Notes: generated by a model not told the origin, from the letters alone. DNA of 64,000 bases from Hydra vulgaris (GCF_038396675.1 NC_088934.1:5248501-5312500), one strand, 5' to 3'. Numbered from the stretch's first letter, positions 1 to 10,815 are shown. A program made the numbers and translations.

Positions 1-2
1 CA

Positions 3-1060
3 TTAGAAGAAGCAAATAGCGGGATTAAAAGTCAATTTGATCAGATTCGCGATTTTATTAATCGATTACTTAATGATAGAAAATCCAATTTAGGTAATAA
101 AATATGAATAATTTTTCAAGAACAACGAGTGACAGTAGTAGCTGTTCTTACAGCTATAGGAGCAAATTATTGCAGCTATAGGGGAAAGTCTTTCAAAACT
201 AAGTGGTGCCCCAAATTCTTCAAAATCTGACTTTAAGCCCTGAACCTAAAAAAATATTTTAGATCATTTAGCTAACGATTTAAGGTGAATTACCCTTCTG
301 GGTATTATTGGAAGTATATTATCTTGGATATTCCGCGTTGCAGCAAACGTTGTTGGATTTTTAGCTGAAATTTTATGGGTTCTCCTTTTAGCTATTGGTG
401 CTTTAACTAAAAGAGTTGCTAGTAGATATAAAGAAAAAAGAAAAAGTGTTAGAAATAAAAAACATTATTTGTTATAAAAAAGGAGTTACTACAAGCCAGG
501 AACAAAATTTTTTCTTTTGCCAAACGATAATATTGTACTTTCTAAATAGGACCATTAAATTTTCTTATTTATTTCATTGACAACGAAAGGATTAATATCG
601 GAAAGCCTAAAAACAAATATTATTATGCTTTTCGAGAATATTATGAAAAAATGAACATTTGGTTGAAAAATTATCGCATACCAGATAGTGATCAAGATAA
701 ACGACCGAACTTAGTTAATAAGCCACCAGCTGGTATTGATGGCCGGTACATTGGAGGGTCGCCCATTATTGTCCTAATAGTGAGTATAAGAAAGATTTTG
801 TTTATAAATCTCTTGAAGATCTACCAAACTACATTATTCAAACTAAAGATGTAAGATTAAGTGATGTAATTTATTACACTGTAGGAGGGGCGTCGAGACG
901 CCCACTAACTACAGCTAAAATAGAAATGCCAACCATTGTTGTGAATAAAAGTTTCAGCTTTAAACAGCGCTCTAAAAATATCTTTTTAACTTATAGCTTC
1001 AAACAACCTCATGTTTCACAGGACTATATTCCAAACGATGCACAGTGGAGTATTTAAGGT
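3..1060 (+). pseudogene. Decayed multi-ORF element, unidentified
   Basis: Three short coding blocks lie in a row. Positions 3-107 encode a charged tail containing QFDQIRDFINRLL and ending in a stop. About 290-476 encodes a strongly hydrophobic segment (GIIGSILSWIFRVAANVV, then AEILWVLLLAIGALTKRV) followed by a basic tail, so probably a membrane or membrane-active small protein. About 630-1060 encodes a hydrophilic protein that starts near 651, changes frame near 775, and continues to a stop near 1060. The clustering, frame breaks and lack of introns suggest a decayed multi-gene mobile element, possibly Polinton/Maverick-like. I do not recognise any diagnostic domain such as a polymerase, integrase or capsid, so the family is unassigned. 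The element appears to extend left of the window. Confidence 0.35.
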
Positions 1061-1324
1061 CAAAAGTCGATCAAAATTATTTTATGGCTTTTATCAACTA
1101 GATAAACAATAAAAAGCAGTTTGAAATCATAATACTTAAAATAATTGTTTTTTTTTACCCGAAACACACTTTTGCATATAAACCATACAAAATTGAGTTT
1201 AAAAAGTTAATTAAAAAAACGACTAATTAACAATATAAAGTGTTAAATGCCAAGAGTAAAAATGTTTAAAAAAAGTAATTCAAATACAAACAATTTAAAC
1301 AAAAGAAAATATACAAATGCACAT

Positions 1325-1410
1325 ACTATAAAGGTGAAATAAACCCTACTATAAAGGTGAAATAAACCCTACTATAAAGGTGAAATAAACTATAAAGGTG
1401 GAAAAAAAAC
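1325..1410. repeat. 23-bp tandem repeat, about 3.5 copies
   Basis: The unit ACTATAAAGGTGAAATAAACCCT begins at 1325, 1348 and 1371. A fourth, shortened copy (TATAAAGGTGGAAAA) runs from 1391. The first two copies are identical. It lies between the element on its left and the minus-strand ORF at 1441. No function is evident. Confidence 0.9.
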
Positions 1411-1440
1411 ATGAAACAAAAAAATAATAAAAAATAAACA

Positions 1441-1719
1441 TTAATCTAGTTCATTTTCGCTAGATGCCTCCTCTTCATATTGTTGTAGTTTGTTCAATGT
1501 TTTTGGTAGCAAGAACTCTAATGCCTCACTGAAAAGAAAATTTCTTTTATTCTTGAGCCTCTTTCTGGCACTGTTCAACAAAGAATCGGAACTTAACTGA
1601 AGTTTGTTTAGGATATCTCTATTACAAATTTCTCTTGAAAATTTCCTCGATAAATTCTGACTATAATCACGGAAGTGCCAATAGGCGATATATAAAATAC
1701 ATAGAAAATAAAATCTCAA
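1441..1719 (-). pseudogene. C-terminal fragment of a recurrent transposon protein (family A)
   Basis: The 92-residue reading frame contains FRDYSQNLSRKFSRE, then ILNKLQLSSDSLLNSARKR, then FSEALEFLLP and an acidic end. The first eleven or so codons look like intron or junk and the start is unreliable. A related block is encoded on the minus strand at 38593-38834 (NKNIRFQRTRKLDRKAT, FNYLMFSSDPILL), inside a foldback element. Shared features are a basic R-x-x-R-K-x-x-R-x-x stretch followed by a conserved LxxSSDxLL. From memory this pattern recurs in uncharacterised cnidarian and insect transposon proteins. Family name and enzymatic function are unknown. Confidence 0.45.
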
Positions 1720-1819
1720 TAATTATTTCCATATTATATAAAACTAAACCATATCTTAACACTGCTTCCTTGAAAAAAAATATACTTTTCATTTATTCAT
1801 AGTTTTATCTCTTATTCCC

Positions 1820-1990
1820 GCTAAAAAATGAGGCGTTGATTTGATGTTGATTCAATGTTTCTCGTCAACATTGATTCCATATTGATTTTTTGTCCAAAAT
1901 GTTAGCCACTTATCAACGTTGATTTGGTGTTTACAAAAAACGTTGATCGAATGTTGCTTTTCAACGTTTAATCAACAATCATTTTTTCCT
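1820..1990. repeat. Degenerate CAACGTTGAT-type repeats
   Basis: Variants of a short near-palindrome (TTGATTCAAT, CAACATTGATT, CAACGTTGATTTGG, AACGTTGATCGAATG, CAACGTTTAATCAAC) occur in both orientations over about 170 bp. The block is GC-richer than its surroundings and could be the core of a non-autonomous element. No coding potential is convincing here. Confidence 0.6.
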
Positions 1991-2116
1991 GGTGATTCAA
2001 CACTGATTTTTATAATAGCCGACGGTATTTTGATATCGCTTTTTGATGCATATATCAAAAAAATATATATCAACAGTTTACGAAATATATATATATATAT
2101 TTAAACAACTTTAAAA

Positions 2117-2351
2117 TGTATTCTACAAAATAGAGTGCTCAATGTTCTTAAAAGAACTGAGCAATTATAAATTAGTAGAAAATCACTTAAGAAAATTTTT
2201 TTTCATTTAACACTGTATTTCATCGATAAAAAGACTCATCAGAAATGCTCTCATCAATAAAAAACTCAGTATTTCTGATGAGTCTTTTTATTTATGAAAC
2301 ACAGTGTTAAATGAAAAAAAACTTTGTTAAGTGATTTTCTACTGATTTATA

Positions 2352-2355
<4 letters not shown>
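2117..2355. repeat. Penelope-type terminal sequence arranged as an 84-bp inverted repeat
   Basis: Positions 2163-2246 and 2271-2354 form inverted arms of 84 nt with about seven mismatches around a 24-nt loop. Just left of the arm, 2119-2160 (TAGAGTGCTCAATGTTCTTA and on) matches the terminal sequence of the Penelope-like element at 55815-55860. The arms carry CTGATGAGTC, which resembles the hammerhead-ribozyme core entry CTGATGA; on one strand it is followed at a distance by GAAAC. (TA)n tracts lie directly on both sides (2083-2102 and 2357-2383). It is probably a relic of Penelope-like termini. Confidence 0.6.

Positions 2356-2356
<1 letters not shown>

Positions 2357-2383
<27 letters not shown>
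2357..2383. repeat. (TA)n microsatellite
   Basis: A short uninterrupted TA tract abuts the right arm of the Penelope-type inverted repeat. Confidence 0.9.
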
Positions 2384-2385
<2 letters not shown>

Positions 2386-2389
2386 GATT

Positions 2390-3970
2390 TAGCAAAAAAT
2401 TTATTGATAGAGCAATTCAAAGCTAACTCAAAAGAATAATGAAAGAAAGTAGGCACTACATTAAGTAAGAAAGTTTTTTTATTGAATTTAACACAAAATT
2501 TACATTTTCAAACAATTTATTTAGCGTTTGCAGCATTGTTCATTTTCAAAACTTTTCGATTAAGTCGTGTTCCTGATTGACTTAAAAATTTCGAAATGCC
2601 TGAATAACATTCGCAAATTTTTGCATCATGATGCTGTCGTGTAAACGCATCTAAATCAAAAATTCAAATCAAATTTGAAAAAAATCAAACTGCAGAAATT
2701 ATAGCAAATAGTTACATAAATGACTGACTAGGATAAACAAAATATATTTCCTGTGAAATAAAAAATCTAAAAAAATGCATAAAACCATTCTTACCCACTA
2801 TCATATGATACAGGGTGTATGTTTTAAAATTTATCTTCAATGAACCACCCGAGACATTAAAACAGGCCCCAGCGTCCTCGCTCATCAACAACTTTCCAAA
2901 AGCAAAAGCCAATTTATATTACCTCCACAACGACTAAGAGAACTTATCTATTATTAAAAAAATAAAAATTACTTAAGGGTCAGAACACATATTATGTTTA
3001 TTCTATATGAATGAAATTATCTTAATTTCAATACATGGATTTTTAAAATTGACTCTTGAATCACTTTTCTCTTTTATCTATTTTTGCCATCTCAACGCAA
3101 CTCAACGCAAATCTTTTTTGAAAATCTTTTAAAAAAAATGTAGTAAAATAAACAATATTATTATTATTTATGTAAAATATTTTGTAAAAAATTAACCATG
3201 AAAAAATACCTAAATGGGAAAAATAAATAAAACTTTTATTTAATTTACCCTGGCAAGACAAATGTCTTTCTTTGCTATCCTCTTTATCCAAAACACAATT
3301 TTTAGAGCCATTTTCTACCTAGGTATAGATAAATTATACATACAAAAATTAAATAAAATTTTTAAACATTATATAGTGATTTTTATTTAAACTTGTCAAC
3401 AAACATGTATTTATAAAATATTTGTCAACAAAATTATATTCTATAACATATAGTTCTGATTTCTATTAATTTTTTTACTGCACACGCACACAGAATTTAA
3501 TTAGAACAAAAGCAACATTAGGACTTTTTTTTACCAATATATTTGAAGACAACATCATTTTCCCTTGAGATAGATTAGTTTCTTTCGAGAAGTCATTGTT
3601 ATTTTCAGCAACTGAAAAGCTTGCTATTTCACTGTGTAAATGGGGAGTTAATATTGATTTAAAAACATCTATAATTCAGTAAAAAAATAAGCATTTTATT
3701 TTAACAAACCATTATTTTACTTTTACAAAAATAGTTAACCTGCTATTTGGAATCACGTTAGATGTTCTTTAGCTATTTGAACTATCAAAATAGTATCTTC
3801 CGTATAGTTCTTCATCACCAATCACAATATCTTAATCACTTTCACAAAATGTCATTGCTGTCTTTCTCCTTTAATATAAACTTTACTTTATAAACAAAAA
3901 AAGTGCATGATTTGTGTAATTCTTTATTGCAAAATTTTTTATTTGTTAAAAACTAATTTTAGTAAAATTT
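2390..3970. other. AT-rich stretch with weak exon-like signals
   Basis: No gene can be supported. Two minus-strand stretches look slightly coding: about 2520-2655, an acceptor-like TTGATTTAG followed by an open frame ending in NNAANAK and a stop; and about 3530-3650, an open frame containing SEIASFSVAENNNDF. They lie downstream, on the same strand, of the transposon-gene exons at 3973-4690 and could be further decayed exons of that gene. The rest is low-complexity A/T. Confidence 0.3.
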
Positions 3971-3972
3971 AC

Positions 3973-4690
3973 TTTTGCTTTGTCCCTTTTTTCTCTTTGA
4001 TGTCAGTTTCAATATTTGAAGTATCTGCTGCTTTCTCTAAGTGTGACTGAGCTTCTTCATAAACACAAATCTATGTACGTAAAATCATTTATCAATATCT
4101 AATGAAGATGTAATTGAAATTTTTGCGGCAAAAGCAGGCCCTATGAGAATGGAGTGCAATTGGTGCACCGCATAAAAATTAATGAATTTTAATGAAAAAC
4201 CCATGAAAATTAATGAATTTTTTAGTTTTTAAAAAACACTAAAAGTTTAAAAAAAAAACTAAAAACATAGTTTAAAAAACTTTTTTTAATCGTTGGAAAT
4301 CTTCTTTAAACATTCTAAAGACATTCAGAACATATAATTTAAACAAATGCCCGTTGGAATATTGGATTTAAAATAAGTGATATTAAATGAGACTATAGTC
4401 GTATTGTAAAGCAGGCCTAAAATAAATTTGCACCAGCACATGATTATCCTCTTCAGTGCCCTGGTCAAAACATACAGTTCAATATCTAATTCAATTATTT
4501 TACATTTTTTTATAGTAATATGCAAACCTGTAGTGTATAAAATCCTAGCAGGGTATATCTTCCAATCAGAGGTTGATGCCTGCAAGGTTGTGACAGCTTT
4601 ACGAATCGCAGCGGAACTTTTAAATGGCAGCCAGAAGCATTTCCCATCATTTTTCATCCAACTTTTAGCAATCACTTCCACTTCTTTAAT
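3973..4690 (-). pseudogene. Unnamed transposon gene, copy B: two exons
   Basis: The 5' exon (about 4690-4520) encodes VEVIAKSWMKNDGKCFWLPF, then AAIRKAVTTLQASTSDWKIY and PARIL. The pattern is EVxxxSW...CxWPPx...W..Y.ARIL, as in the N-terminal part of proteins that carry DUF4806 in insects and cnidarians. A second exon (about 4054-3973) encodes EEAQSHLEKAADTSNIETD with a GTAAAT donor. The equivalent exon of a second copy lies at 9259-9321. Order and strand are consistent with one spliced gene. No catalytic domain is visible, and the link to DUF4806 rests on recalled pattern similarity only. Confidence 0.4.
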
Positions 4691-5129
4691 TTTTCCATTT
4701 AAAGTTCAACAATGGCAAATGAAATTTCAATATTCTGGTGCAATTTAATTCTAAACAATCTTATATAAGTTACAAAATAAAATTAAAAATACATTAGAGA
4801 TTAAAAACAATGAACTTTGTAAAACGCTTTTTAGATTTATTAATGTAAAACACCAGTGTAAACATTTTATTATTTCTATAAACATACCAGGTATTTGTTT
4901 CACACAAAAAATTTATAAATTAAAATGCATTAAACTCACTTTAAATTTGTTCAATGAACTACATATTTGACAAATTTACAACAAATTTTACAAAATGACA
5001 CATGCACAGACATTCTTTAAAAATTGATGGTCTGCAAGTATAATCAAAGTTTGTGTTTTTAATTCAAGAAATCAGTGATCATAAGCAATATCACAATGTC
5101 TAAGCACAAAAAAAGCATAACCACCTTTT

Positions 5130-6186
5130 TAAACAGGTATCATCAAGCCTTTCTTCAAAAGTTCTTTTTTTTTCGGAAAAATTGTTTTTAGGTTGGCTAA
5201 TGAATTTACATAACAAACGTCTAAATAATATGTTTCAAAACAATCAGGAAAAAACTTTCGAACTGAATGAGGATTTAGAGCCTTGCATTTTACAAGATCT
5301 ACCAAAACCTCTTCTACTAAAATAAACCCTTTGTCTTGAATAAAATAAACTCTGTCTCATAGATTTGATGTGATCTTTTTATTTACCACTTGGGCAGAAA
5401 TTTCTTTACCATTCCTTTCTCTAAGAAAAATATCCAACTTTTTTCTCTCATCTAATTGATTCACTATTTGGGCAACAGTCTGATGTGATTTTTGCACCAT
5501 TTTTTTAATTCAACCCAAAAAGTTTTCAAAAGGAAAAGCTGATAGATGATCAAGACTCTCCCCAAAGTTAACACAATCATCAGCTAAATGAATCATGCTA
5601 TGAACATTGTATGTTACCACGATCTCCCCATACAAAATTTGTACTTCTCTGACAAACTATATAAGCAGCTGTTTAGCAAATGCCACTAACAATTCATTTT
5701 TGGCCATTTTATTAGAAAGCAGTATGTGCATAGCAATTGAAAGAGAAATAAATAAGTCATAGTTTTATTTATTTTTCCTTTTTAAAACAACAGGTCCAGC
5801 ATAAAGCAGAATAATCAAAACTCTGTTGCTTTCCACTTCTCAAGTTCATTTAAAGAGCGTGGTCTATGTTGAAAATTGGATGGTGTATAACTTCGTAAAT
5901 TTATGAGTTCATTTGAAATACTGTCTTTAACAGATTGACTTATTCTAATACATCGGGGACCTTTACACCAGTTTATTAGAAGTTTTTTAACTACCCCAAG
6001 ACATACAAGGTGCATATAGTCTAATGGGAATTCAGTTACCATTGGGAAATTTAACTGAACAAGTGGAGAAAGACTCTCAAGCTGGTGACCTTCTTTATAA
6101 AAAATATTTTTAAAAGCCATGTCAGTACAAAGTAAAGTAGTCGTTTCCAATAATCTTACGCCATGTTTTTGTGTGCCAACTGCCAT
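5130..6186 (-). pseudogene. Tnp2-like (EnSpm/CACTA-type) transposase relic
   Basis: The best block, 6186-5815, encodes a region with FPLDYMHLVCLGVVKKLL and ends in RSLNELEKWKATEF. This matches the conserved LDYMHLVCLGV...PRSL.E...WKATEFR pattern of Tnp2-like transposase proteins. Downstream on the same strand, with frameshifts and stops, the DUF4218-like part can be followed: LLYAGPVVLK near 5800, VTYNVHSMIHLADDC near 5610, LSAFPFENFLG near 5540, and KCKALNPHSVRKFFPDCFET near 5260. The N-terminal catalytic part is missing: the sequence stops at an AT-rich junction (6190-6245) where a LINE begins. It is a broken copy and will not encode a functional transposase. Superfamily assignment is from motif recognition. 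Confidence 0.6.
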
Positions 6187-6249
6187 ATTGATATATAACA
6201 GTTGACCAAAATAATATATTATATATAATATATTATATATAATATATAA

Positions 6250-7505
6250 CAGTTTGGCTTCAAAAAAAATATTTCAACTGAGCACGCAATTATTCAATTT
6301 GTTAGGGAAATCTTAGAATCTTTTGAAAAAAAACAATATACCCTAGGAGTCTTTATTGATCTTTCGAAGGCTTTCGATACCGTTGACCATAAAATATTGC
6401 TTAAAAAGCTCAAATATTATGGAATTAATAACAATATGCTATAATGGTTTCATAGTTACTTATCAAATAGAAAGCAATTTGTTACCTCTAATGATGGCCT
6501 TCAAAGTGACTATATTGAAATAACCTGTGGTGTTTCACAAGATTCTATTCTAGGTCCTCTTATGTTTTTAATTTTTATTAATGATTTAAGTAAAGCAGCT
6601 AATCTTCGGAGTATTATGTGTGCTGATGATACGAATTTGTTCTTATCAAACAGTAATATTATGAGCTGTTTTCTGATATGAAAAAAGAATTTAAATGCGT
6701 ATCTGAGTGGTTTAAATGTCACAAATTAACCTTAAACCTTGATAAAACAAAATACATTCAGTTTCACCCTATAAAAACGTTTTTTACCAACAACCATTTT
6801 TATCTAAAAAACGTTTTTTACCAACAACCATGCCAAAAAATCTTATTGATGAACTTGAAATAAAAAGGGAAACTTTTACTAGTTTTCTTGGCATTTATCT
6901 TCATGAGAATGTTACATGGAAACCACATATTGACTAAATTTACACTAAAGTTTCTAAAAATATAGGAGTCCTCTATAAGTCAAGAAATTATTTAAACAAA
7001 ACCATTTTAATTCAACTCTATTACTCATTTATACATAGTTATATTAACTACGCAAATATTGCTTGGGGAAGTACAAGCAAAAGTAAGTTGCGTACTCTTT
7101 AACATGCAATACGCTTAGTTTGTTTTGAAAATCGACTTACGCATTCAAAGTTTTTATTTAAAAATATAAAAGTACTTAATATTTATGAAGTGAATGTATA
7201 TAAAATATTATGTTTTATGTTTCAATGTAAAATCAATCCGTCATTACACATTTTTAAAGATTTTATTATCTTAAAAACAAAAAATAAGTATACACTACGA
7301 AATGATAACTCACTCTATGAATCCTTTTGTCGAACAAAATTCAATCAGTTCTGTATAGCTTATCGTGCACCAAATCTCTGGAACAAAATCATTTTACCTA
7401 ATTTTGATTTATCAATTACCTTCCTAGTCTTTAAAAAGAAATTAAAAGAATTCATTCTTTTTAATGACAATATTTTGAAATACTTTTAAAAATAAGAAAT
7501 TTATA
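6250..7505 (+). pseudogene. 5'-truncated non-LTR retrotransposon (LINE), CR1/Jockey-type RT
   Basis: The sequence begins abruptly inside a reverse transcriptase with QFGFKK, STEHAI, then [19 protein letters not shown] (RT motif A, catalytic D in FIDLSKAFD). It continues through CGVSQDSILGPLMFLIFIND (motif B region, with S-Q where most copies have P-Q) and ADDTNLFL (motif C). After a frameshift near 6680 the thumb region follows, and the C-terminal tail CIAYRAPNLWNKI ends at 7489. An internal stop near 6441 and at least two frame changes show it is dead. The 5' end sits exactly at an AT-repeat junction, typical of 5' truncation during target-primed reverse transcription. It runs opposite to the Tnp2 relic on its left. 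Confidence 0.8.
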
Positions 7506-7633
7506 TAAATACGCTCTTTCGTTTTTGTATTTTGTCATTTTTATTTGTTTATATTTATTAATAGGTTAAGTTATATTTTATTATAACGATTTATGGTTCT
7601 GGCGACAAGATCATTAGATCTTCTATCAGATAC

Positions 7634-7680
7634 CAAGTTTTTATTTAAACTTTCTTTTTGAAAGTTTAAATAAAAACTTG
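7634..7680. repeat. Perfect 20-bp hairpin at the GAA array border
   Basis: Left arm 7634-7653 (CAAGTTTTTATTTAAACTTT) and right arm 7661-7680 are perfectly complementary around a 7-nt loop. The right arm ends directly at the A-run that starts the GAA array, just after the LINE 3' region. Confidence 0.9.
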
Positions 7681-7685
7681 AAAAA

Positions 7686-7907
7686 AAGAAGAAGAAGAAG
7701 AAGAAGAAGAAGAAGAAGAAGAAGAAGAAGAAGAAGAAGAAGAAGAAGAAGAAGAAGAAGAAGAAGAAGAAGAAGAAGAAGAAGAAGAAGAAGAAGAAGA
7801 AGAAGAAGAAGAAGAAGAAGAAGAAGAAGAAGAAGAAGAAGAAGAAGAAGAAGAAGAAGAAGAAGAAGAAGAAGAAGAAGAAGAAGAAGAAGAAGAAGAA
7901 GAAGAAA
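7686..7907 (+). repeat. (GAA)n triplet array, about 74 copies
   Basis: An essentially pure GAA run of about 220 bp, seeded in an A-run (7681-7687) and ending in AAAAGAAGAAAAC. Read either way it gives artefactual poly-Arg, poly-Glu, poly-Lys or poly-Leu frames, none of them a gene. GAA/TTC runs of this length can form triplex DNA, as known from the human FXN repeat. Confidence 0.97.
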
Positions 7908-8159
7908 AGAAGAAAACATGAAGTGTTATTTATTAAAACTGAAAAACGAACATTACGATGAAAGGAGAAAAGATAAATAATTTCTTAAAAAACTGAAGAT
8001 TTGGATGTTTAACGACTAAAAATAATTGTGAATTTGAAAAAAATTATAACCGGATATAAAAACTCGAAAAACAAATTTAGTAAAGACACACAAGTTCTGC
8101 AAGTAAACATTTTCATCACAAACAAGTTATAAAGATAAAAATGTAAACTATGAAAACTA

Positions 8160-8290
8160 TGTTATGGAAATATAATAAATAAAAACTAAAAAAAAAAATA
8201 AAAATAAAAGTAAAAACATCTCCATCATGTTTCTCCATCAGTAGGTTCATCAGTAAGATTCCTGCTGAACCTTCTGATAGAGAAACTGGA
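8160..8290. repeat. Penelope-type terminal motif with hammerhead-like core, both strands
   Basis: On the minus strand (8253 to 8229) the sequence reads CTGATGAACC, a TACTGAT loop, GGA, then GAAAC. This is the same arrangement as the Penelope terminus at 57382-57406. A second, more degenerate copy lies on the plus strand at 8262-8286 (CTGCTGAACCTTCTGATAGA then GAAAC), so the two are head to head. Between 8288 and 8360 there is a further inverted pair around GTCCTGGA. I read it as a relic of Penelope-like terminal repeats. Confidence 0.5.
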
Positions 8291-8790
8291 CCAATTCCAG
8301 GACAATATCTCCATCAGATAAAAATTGTCCTGGACCGTTTCCAAGACAATTTTTCTATTTTTCCAGGATATATGCCATTGAAATTTAAGGACTTTTTTAG
8401 ATAATTTTACCGGAAAAATAAAAAATAAAAATACAATGATTTTAACTATGAAACTTAATTTAAACAATTTCTTAGAAAAAAACATTCAATTTATTGACAC
8501 CATTACTAAATTTAATTAGAGTAAATAAATCAATAAAAAAATTTTTTACTTCGATTTTTTTTTAACCTTGAGTTATTTTTGCATTATTAAAATGTTTTTT
8601 TATTACAGTTGTTTAAAAACCGACTATAAAATCATGTTAAACTAAAATTAACTTTGTTTACATGCTTGGTTTTTTTAAATAAAGTCCATCAAATTTTGAT
8701 GATTTGATTGATTTAAGTGTAATGGACCTTTATCGATTTTCGCGTCACGGTAAGGAAGGAGGCGTGAACTTCCTGATTAAATGCACTTCC

Positions 8791-8842
8791 GCGGTGCTCT
8801 GTGACAAGACCGTTAGGACTTCTTGGGGCACCTAAAAAAAAG
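8791..8842 (+). repeat. Short dispersed repeat with A-tail (SINE-like end)
   Basis: GTGCTCTGTGACAAGACCGT, then TAGGACTTCTTGGGGCACC and an A-run. A related segment with the same order, GTGCTCTGTGACCGTAAGGA, CCTCTCGGTGC and an A-run, lies at 59096-59165. Both are GC-rich relative to surroundings and both end in poly-A, suggesting copies of one retroposed family. The 5' extent is not defined. Confidence 0.45.
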
Positions 8843-9321
8843 AAAATTAGTTTACATTTTTTGTTCCATTACCCACAAGAGATACTTCTTTTTGATGGCG
8901 TCCTTAGGTAATTGCTTTTTATTAAGTCTTTGAGAAAACTTTTCAATAGATATCAATATTTCCTGCACAGGGCCCTATAAAGAAGAAAATCGCATTATGA
9001 AAACTTATTCGAACCAAGTATAGAATAAAAAAAGTTAAACAAAAAATAAACGTTAAAAAAACACATACATTTGATTAATAATGTTAAACACTTGAAATAC
9101 TTGAAAATGTCTACAAAAGTCTGACTAATCAAGAAAAACATACATTACTACTCTTATTTTTGTAAATATTACTAACATTAAATAAATTTAATTAGGGTAA
9201 CTCATAACAAAAAAAGATCTATCTTATCGTATGTTAAATTAAAATGAACTTTGTTTACCTTGTTTAGTCTATCAATATTTGATGTATCTTCTGCATTTCT
9301 GCATTTTTCTTTTGCTTCTTT
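8843..9321 (-). pseudogene. Unnamed transposon gene, copy A: two exons
   Basis: An internal exon at 9321-9259 (63 nt, phase 0) has a GTTTAG acceptor and a GTAAAC donor. It encodes KEAKEKCRNAEDTSNIDRLN plus K, matching the exon at 4054-3973. The last exon starts near 8974 after CTTCTTTATAG. It encodes GPVQEILISIEKFSQRLNKK, then QLPKDAIKKKYLLWVMEQKM and a stop near 8847. A diverged duplicate of this last exon lies at 10165-10285. Further upstream (9550-9650) a weak open stretch containing TKMVAVRGKDYDVFPTAW may be the 5' exon. Function unknown; the EDTSNI exon ties it to the gene at 3973-4690. Confidence 0.5.
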
Positions 9322-9763
9322 CTAAACATTATTAAAGTCCCATTATCTATCAATTGAACATCTGTAGTAATATTTATGTTCATAGAACCTCAATGTAAGT
9401 TTCAAATTTCATCATGCCAGTTGTTCAATGGGTTCGAGTCATATAGGTTCACTATCAGAACAATAAACAAACTGTGACCGCTAACCTTGCACTTGAAATG
9501 TGACTCCAAAATTAAAACCTTCAATCAATCATTAAATAAACAAGTTACCAATTTTCAAGTGTCTTTAACTTAAGGTGTAAATTTTATAGTATCCACGCAG
9601 TCGGAAATACGTCATAATCTTTGCCGCGAACAGCTACCATTTTAGTTTGGGGAAAATAAACTTTCGTTCTGAAATGTAAAGAATGGCATAAACAAAAGAA
9701 GATTTAAAAATGAACAAGAGTTGTTAAGTTTTTATATGATTTTTGATACGTATATACGTGTAA

Positions 9764-9930
<167 letters not shown>

Positions 9931-10164
9931 TTTCTGCGTCGTTAAAGTCTAACTTTTCAAAGTATCATATACTGACATTTCTTTTTTTAAATTCATTAAA
10001 TCATTTTTTTGTACGAATTCACCTGCTTTATTAACTCAACTGATCATTCGTTTTCCCCAATCCAAGATAGTAAGGACTTTGCGGAAAGTCACGTGATTAT
10101 TTTGCATAATCATGTGACTTTTTTCACAATTTTTTATTTTACATTACCTTTCTTCATTTGTTAA

Positions 10165-10285
10165 TTAGTTTACATTTTGTGCTGGATCACCCACAAGAGA
10201 TGCTTTCTTTTCATGGCGTCCTAAAGTAATTGCTTTTTATTACGCTTTTGAGAAAGCCTTCCAATAGATATAAATCTCATCTGTA
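10165..10285 (-). pseudogene. Diverged duplicate of the transposon-gene last exon
   Basis: This block aligns to 8850-8974 along its whole length, including the GGACGCCAT and TAATTGCTTTTTATTA landmarks on the plus strand. The minus-strand frame reads FISIGRLSQKRNKKQL, a stop, then DAMKRKHLLWVIQHKM, so it is no longer open. It is a second copy of the same exon about 1.3 kb away, separated by a (TA)n tract. Confidence 0.6.
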
Positions 10286-10399
10286 CAGTACCCAAACAGA
10301 AATGGATGTCAAGTGTAGCTATATAATTTCATAGTTGTCTTCTTAGTATTTTGAATACTCTCCATTTTCAGATATTGATTATAAAAAGAATTACAATAC

Positions 10400-10503
<104 letters not shown>

Positions 10504-10519
10504 TACAGTTGAATATTTA

Positions 10520-10745
10520 TATGAACTTACATTATAATTTACAGTTCTTACACGTTTGCTTTACTTACAGTTGTAATTTATTACTGTTATAACTTACTTT
10601 AAAGCTGTATATTTGTAGTTAAGCAATTATAACATACAGTTATAACTGATACAACTTACTTTACAACTGCTATAACTTACATTTATAATTTATAACACTT
10701 ACAGTTATAACTTACAGTTCATAAACATATACTTTTAATTATATG
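10520..10745. repeat. Degenerate AACTTACAGTTATA-type tandem repeats
   Basis: Variants of AACTTACAGTTATAA recur roughly every 15-30 bp (for example near 10525, 10560, 10583, 10650, 10670 and 10695). The block leads directly into the perfect hairpin at 10746-10815, whose arms begin with the same AACTTACAGTTCATA motif. Confidence 0.7.
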
Positions 10746-10815
10746 AACTTACAGTTCATATAAAATACAATTTATATATATTTATATAAATTGTATTTTA
10801 TATGAACTGTAAGTT
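10746..10815. repeat. Perfect 33-bp hairpin with 4-nt loop
   Basis: Arms 10746-10778 and 10783-10815 are perfect reverse complements around TATT. The arm sequence starts AACTTACAGTTCATATAAAA. It could be a recent fold-back duplication of the flanking ACTTACAGTT repeat. Confidence 0.95.

Noticed and set aside
4428-4748. Plus-strand 106-codon frame
   Set aside because: It is the reverse of the minus-strand exon with the recognised SW...CFWLPF...RIL pattern.
7641-7980. Long poly-Leu and poly-Arg open frames
   Set aside because: They are translations of the GAA/TTC array and have no independent coding evidence.
9425-9460. GGGTTCGAGTC resembling a tRNA T-loop (B box)
   Set aside because: No A box, acceptor stem or anticodon arm can be folded around it.
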